This document shows positions 63,797 through 64,000 of a stretch of 64,000 bases of DNA, piece after piece. The number at the start of each line of letters is the position of its first letter. The first letter of the stretch is position 1. A program made the translations under genes and the position numbers. The stretch lies in the NCBI GenBank assembly GCA_012295275.1, contig CM022671.1, forward strand, positions 13,681,178 to 13,745,177. The letters run 5' to 3'. This DNA comes from Chrysomallon squamiferum. Lineage: Eukaryota > Mollusca > Gastropoda > Neomphalida > Peltospiridae. The notes beneath the pieces were generated by a model that searched no databases, was not told the DNA's origin, and was given only the letters and a program-made list of their open reading frames with translations.

Positions 63797-63830
63797 AACA
63801 CACACAAACACACACAGTCACACACTCAGG
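63744..63830. repeat. Compound (CT)25-(CA)n microsatellite
   Basis: Pure CT run (63744-63793) followed by an interrupted CA run, the same architecture as 5797-5886. Confidence 0.97.
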
Positions 63831-64000
63831 CACACATGATGATATAAAAAAGAAAATGCCACTACTTTAATTATTATTATTATTGATAATGAACAAAAAT
63901 CTTATTTCTAAAGACTTGATAAACATAACAGAGTTTTCGTAAACCACTCCAAAGTCCCTGCTTGGACTGGAAAATAACTCAGCAGGCAAACTTAGGATTA

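Larger units (their letters stand above)
45916..64000 (+). other. Large partial intron downstream of the second zinc-finger exon
   Basis: The phase-1 intron opens with gtgagt at 45916. I found no plausible continuation of the DBD C-terminal extension, no hinge and no ligand-binding-domain exon in the remaining 18 kb, so the intron probably extends past the window. A small exon could have been missed by eye. It contains diverged arrays at 46738-47020, 51740-52960 and 58305-58720, a clean array at 61907-63321, many microsatellites, and islands at 49830-49960, 57900-58250, 60430-60570 and 63326-63480. Confidence 0.7.

Noticed and set aside
1-64000. tRNA, rRNA or snRNA genes and an intact transposase or reverse transcriptase
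   Set aside because: None recognised by eye on either strand. A covariance-model and profile search would be needed to exclude short or decayed copies.

Overview
This window is non-bacterial nuclear DNA from an animal: very AT-rich, full of long di-, tri- and tetranucleotide microsatellites, and carrying only one recognisable gene, a split metazoan gene with canonical spliceosomal introns. The simple-sequence load, large introns and style of the nuclear receptor suggest a lophotrochozoan, probably a mollusc. That placement is an inference. The sequence proves only a metazoan.

The gene is a plus-strand nuclear receptor whose DNA-binding domain is split over two exons. Exon A (41284-41931) holds a short 5' leader, a 191-residue Ser/Asn/Met-rich A/B region and the first C4 zinc finger. 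It ends in phase 0 at CEGCK, with a gtaaga donor. After a 3.84-kb intron, exon B (45774-45915) supplies GFFRR, the second zinc finger and the start of the C-terminal extension, ending in phase 1 at SRE+1 nt. No hinge or ligand-binding-domain exon was found in the remaining 18 kb, so the gene runs off the 3' end. All three frames are closed at the start of exon A, so translation must begin inside it and any earlier exon is untranslated. The DBD has the P-box and RNxCQYCRxKKCxxVGMSR signature of subfamily NR1 (the E75/Rev-erb, E78, PPAR, ROR group), but its second finger is divergent and I do not assign an orthologue.

The other 62 kb is upstream or intronic noncoding DNA. It holds (1) a 231-bp MITE-like element with mariner-type inverted termini at 3.4 kb; (2) several inverted repeats, the best a 38-bp nearly perfect stem with a 6-nt loop at 21.4 kb; (3) clean tandem arrays at 19.7-20.3 kb (50-bp units in an alternating dimer, flanked by two copies of a longer segment), 37.0-37.4 kb (80-bp units) and 61.9-63.3 kb (50/30-bp units, about 31 copies); (4) old, diverged tandem arrays at 24.3, 43.4, 46.7, 51.7-53.0 and 58.3 kb; and (5) many microsatellites.

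Less AT-rich islands (about 8.6, 9.5-9.76, 12.7, 17.5, 30.1-30.7, 35.4-35.76, 38.5-39.0, 44.6, 49.8, 58.0, 60.45 and 63.35 kb) stand out and are plausible cis-regulatory elements. Several hold nuclear-receptor half-sites: a perfect DR4 at 30.1 kb, a DR2 plus everted repeat next to a CCAAT box and a PAR-bZIP D-box palindrome at 35.6 kb, a monomeric ROR/Rev-erb-type site at 8.58 kb, and a cluster at 57.9-58.1 kb. A receptor locus with its own class of binding site in its introns suggests auto- or cross-regulation. This is the most interesting hypothesis here and is untested. No CRISPR array, bacterial operon, rRNA, tRNA or intact transposase was seen.
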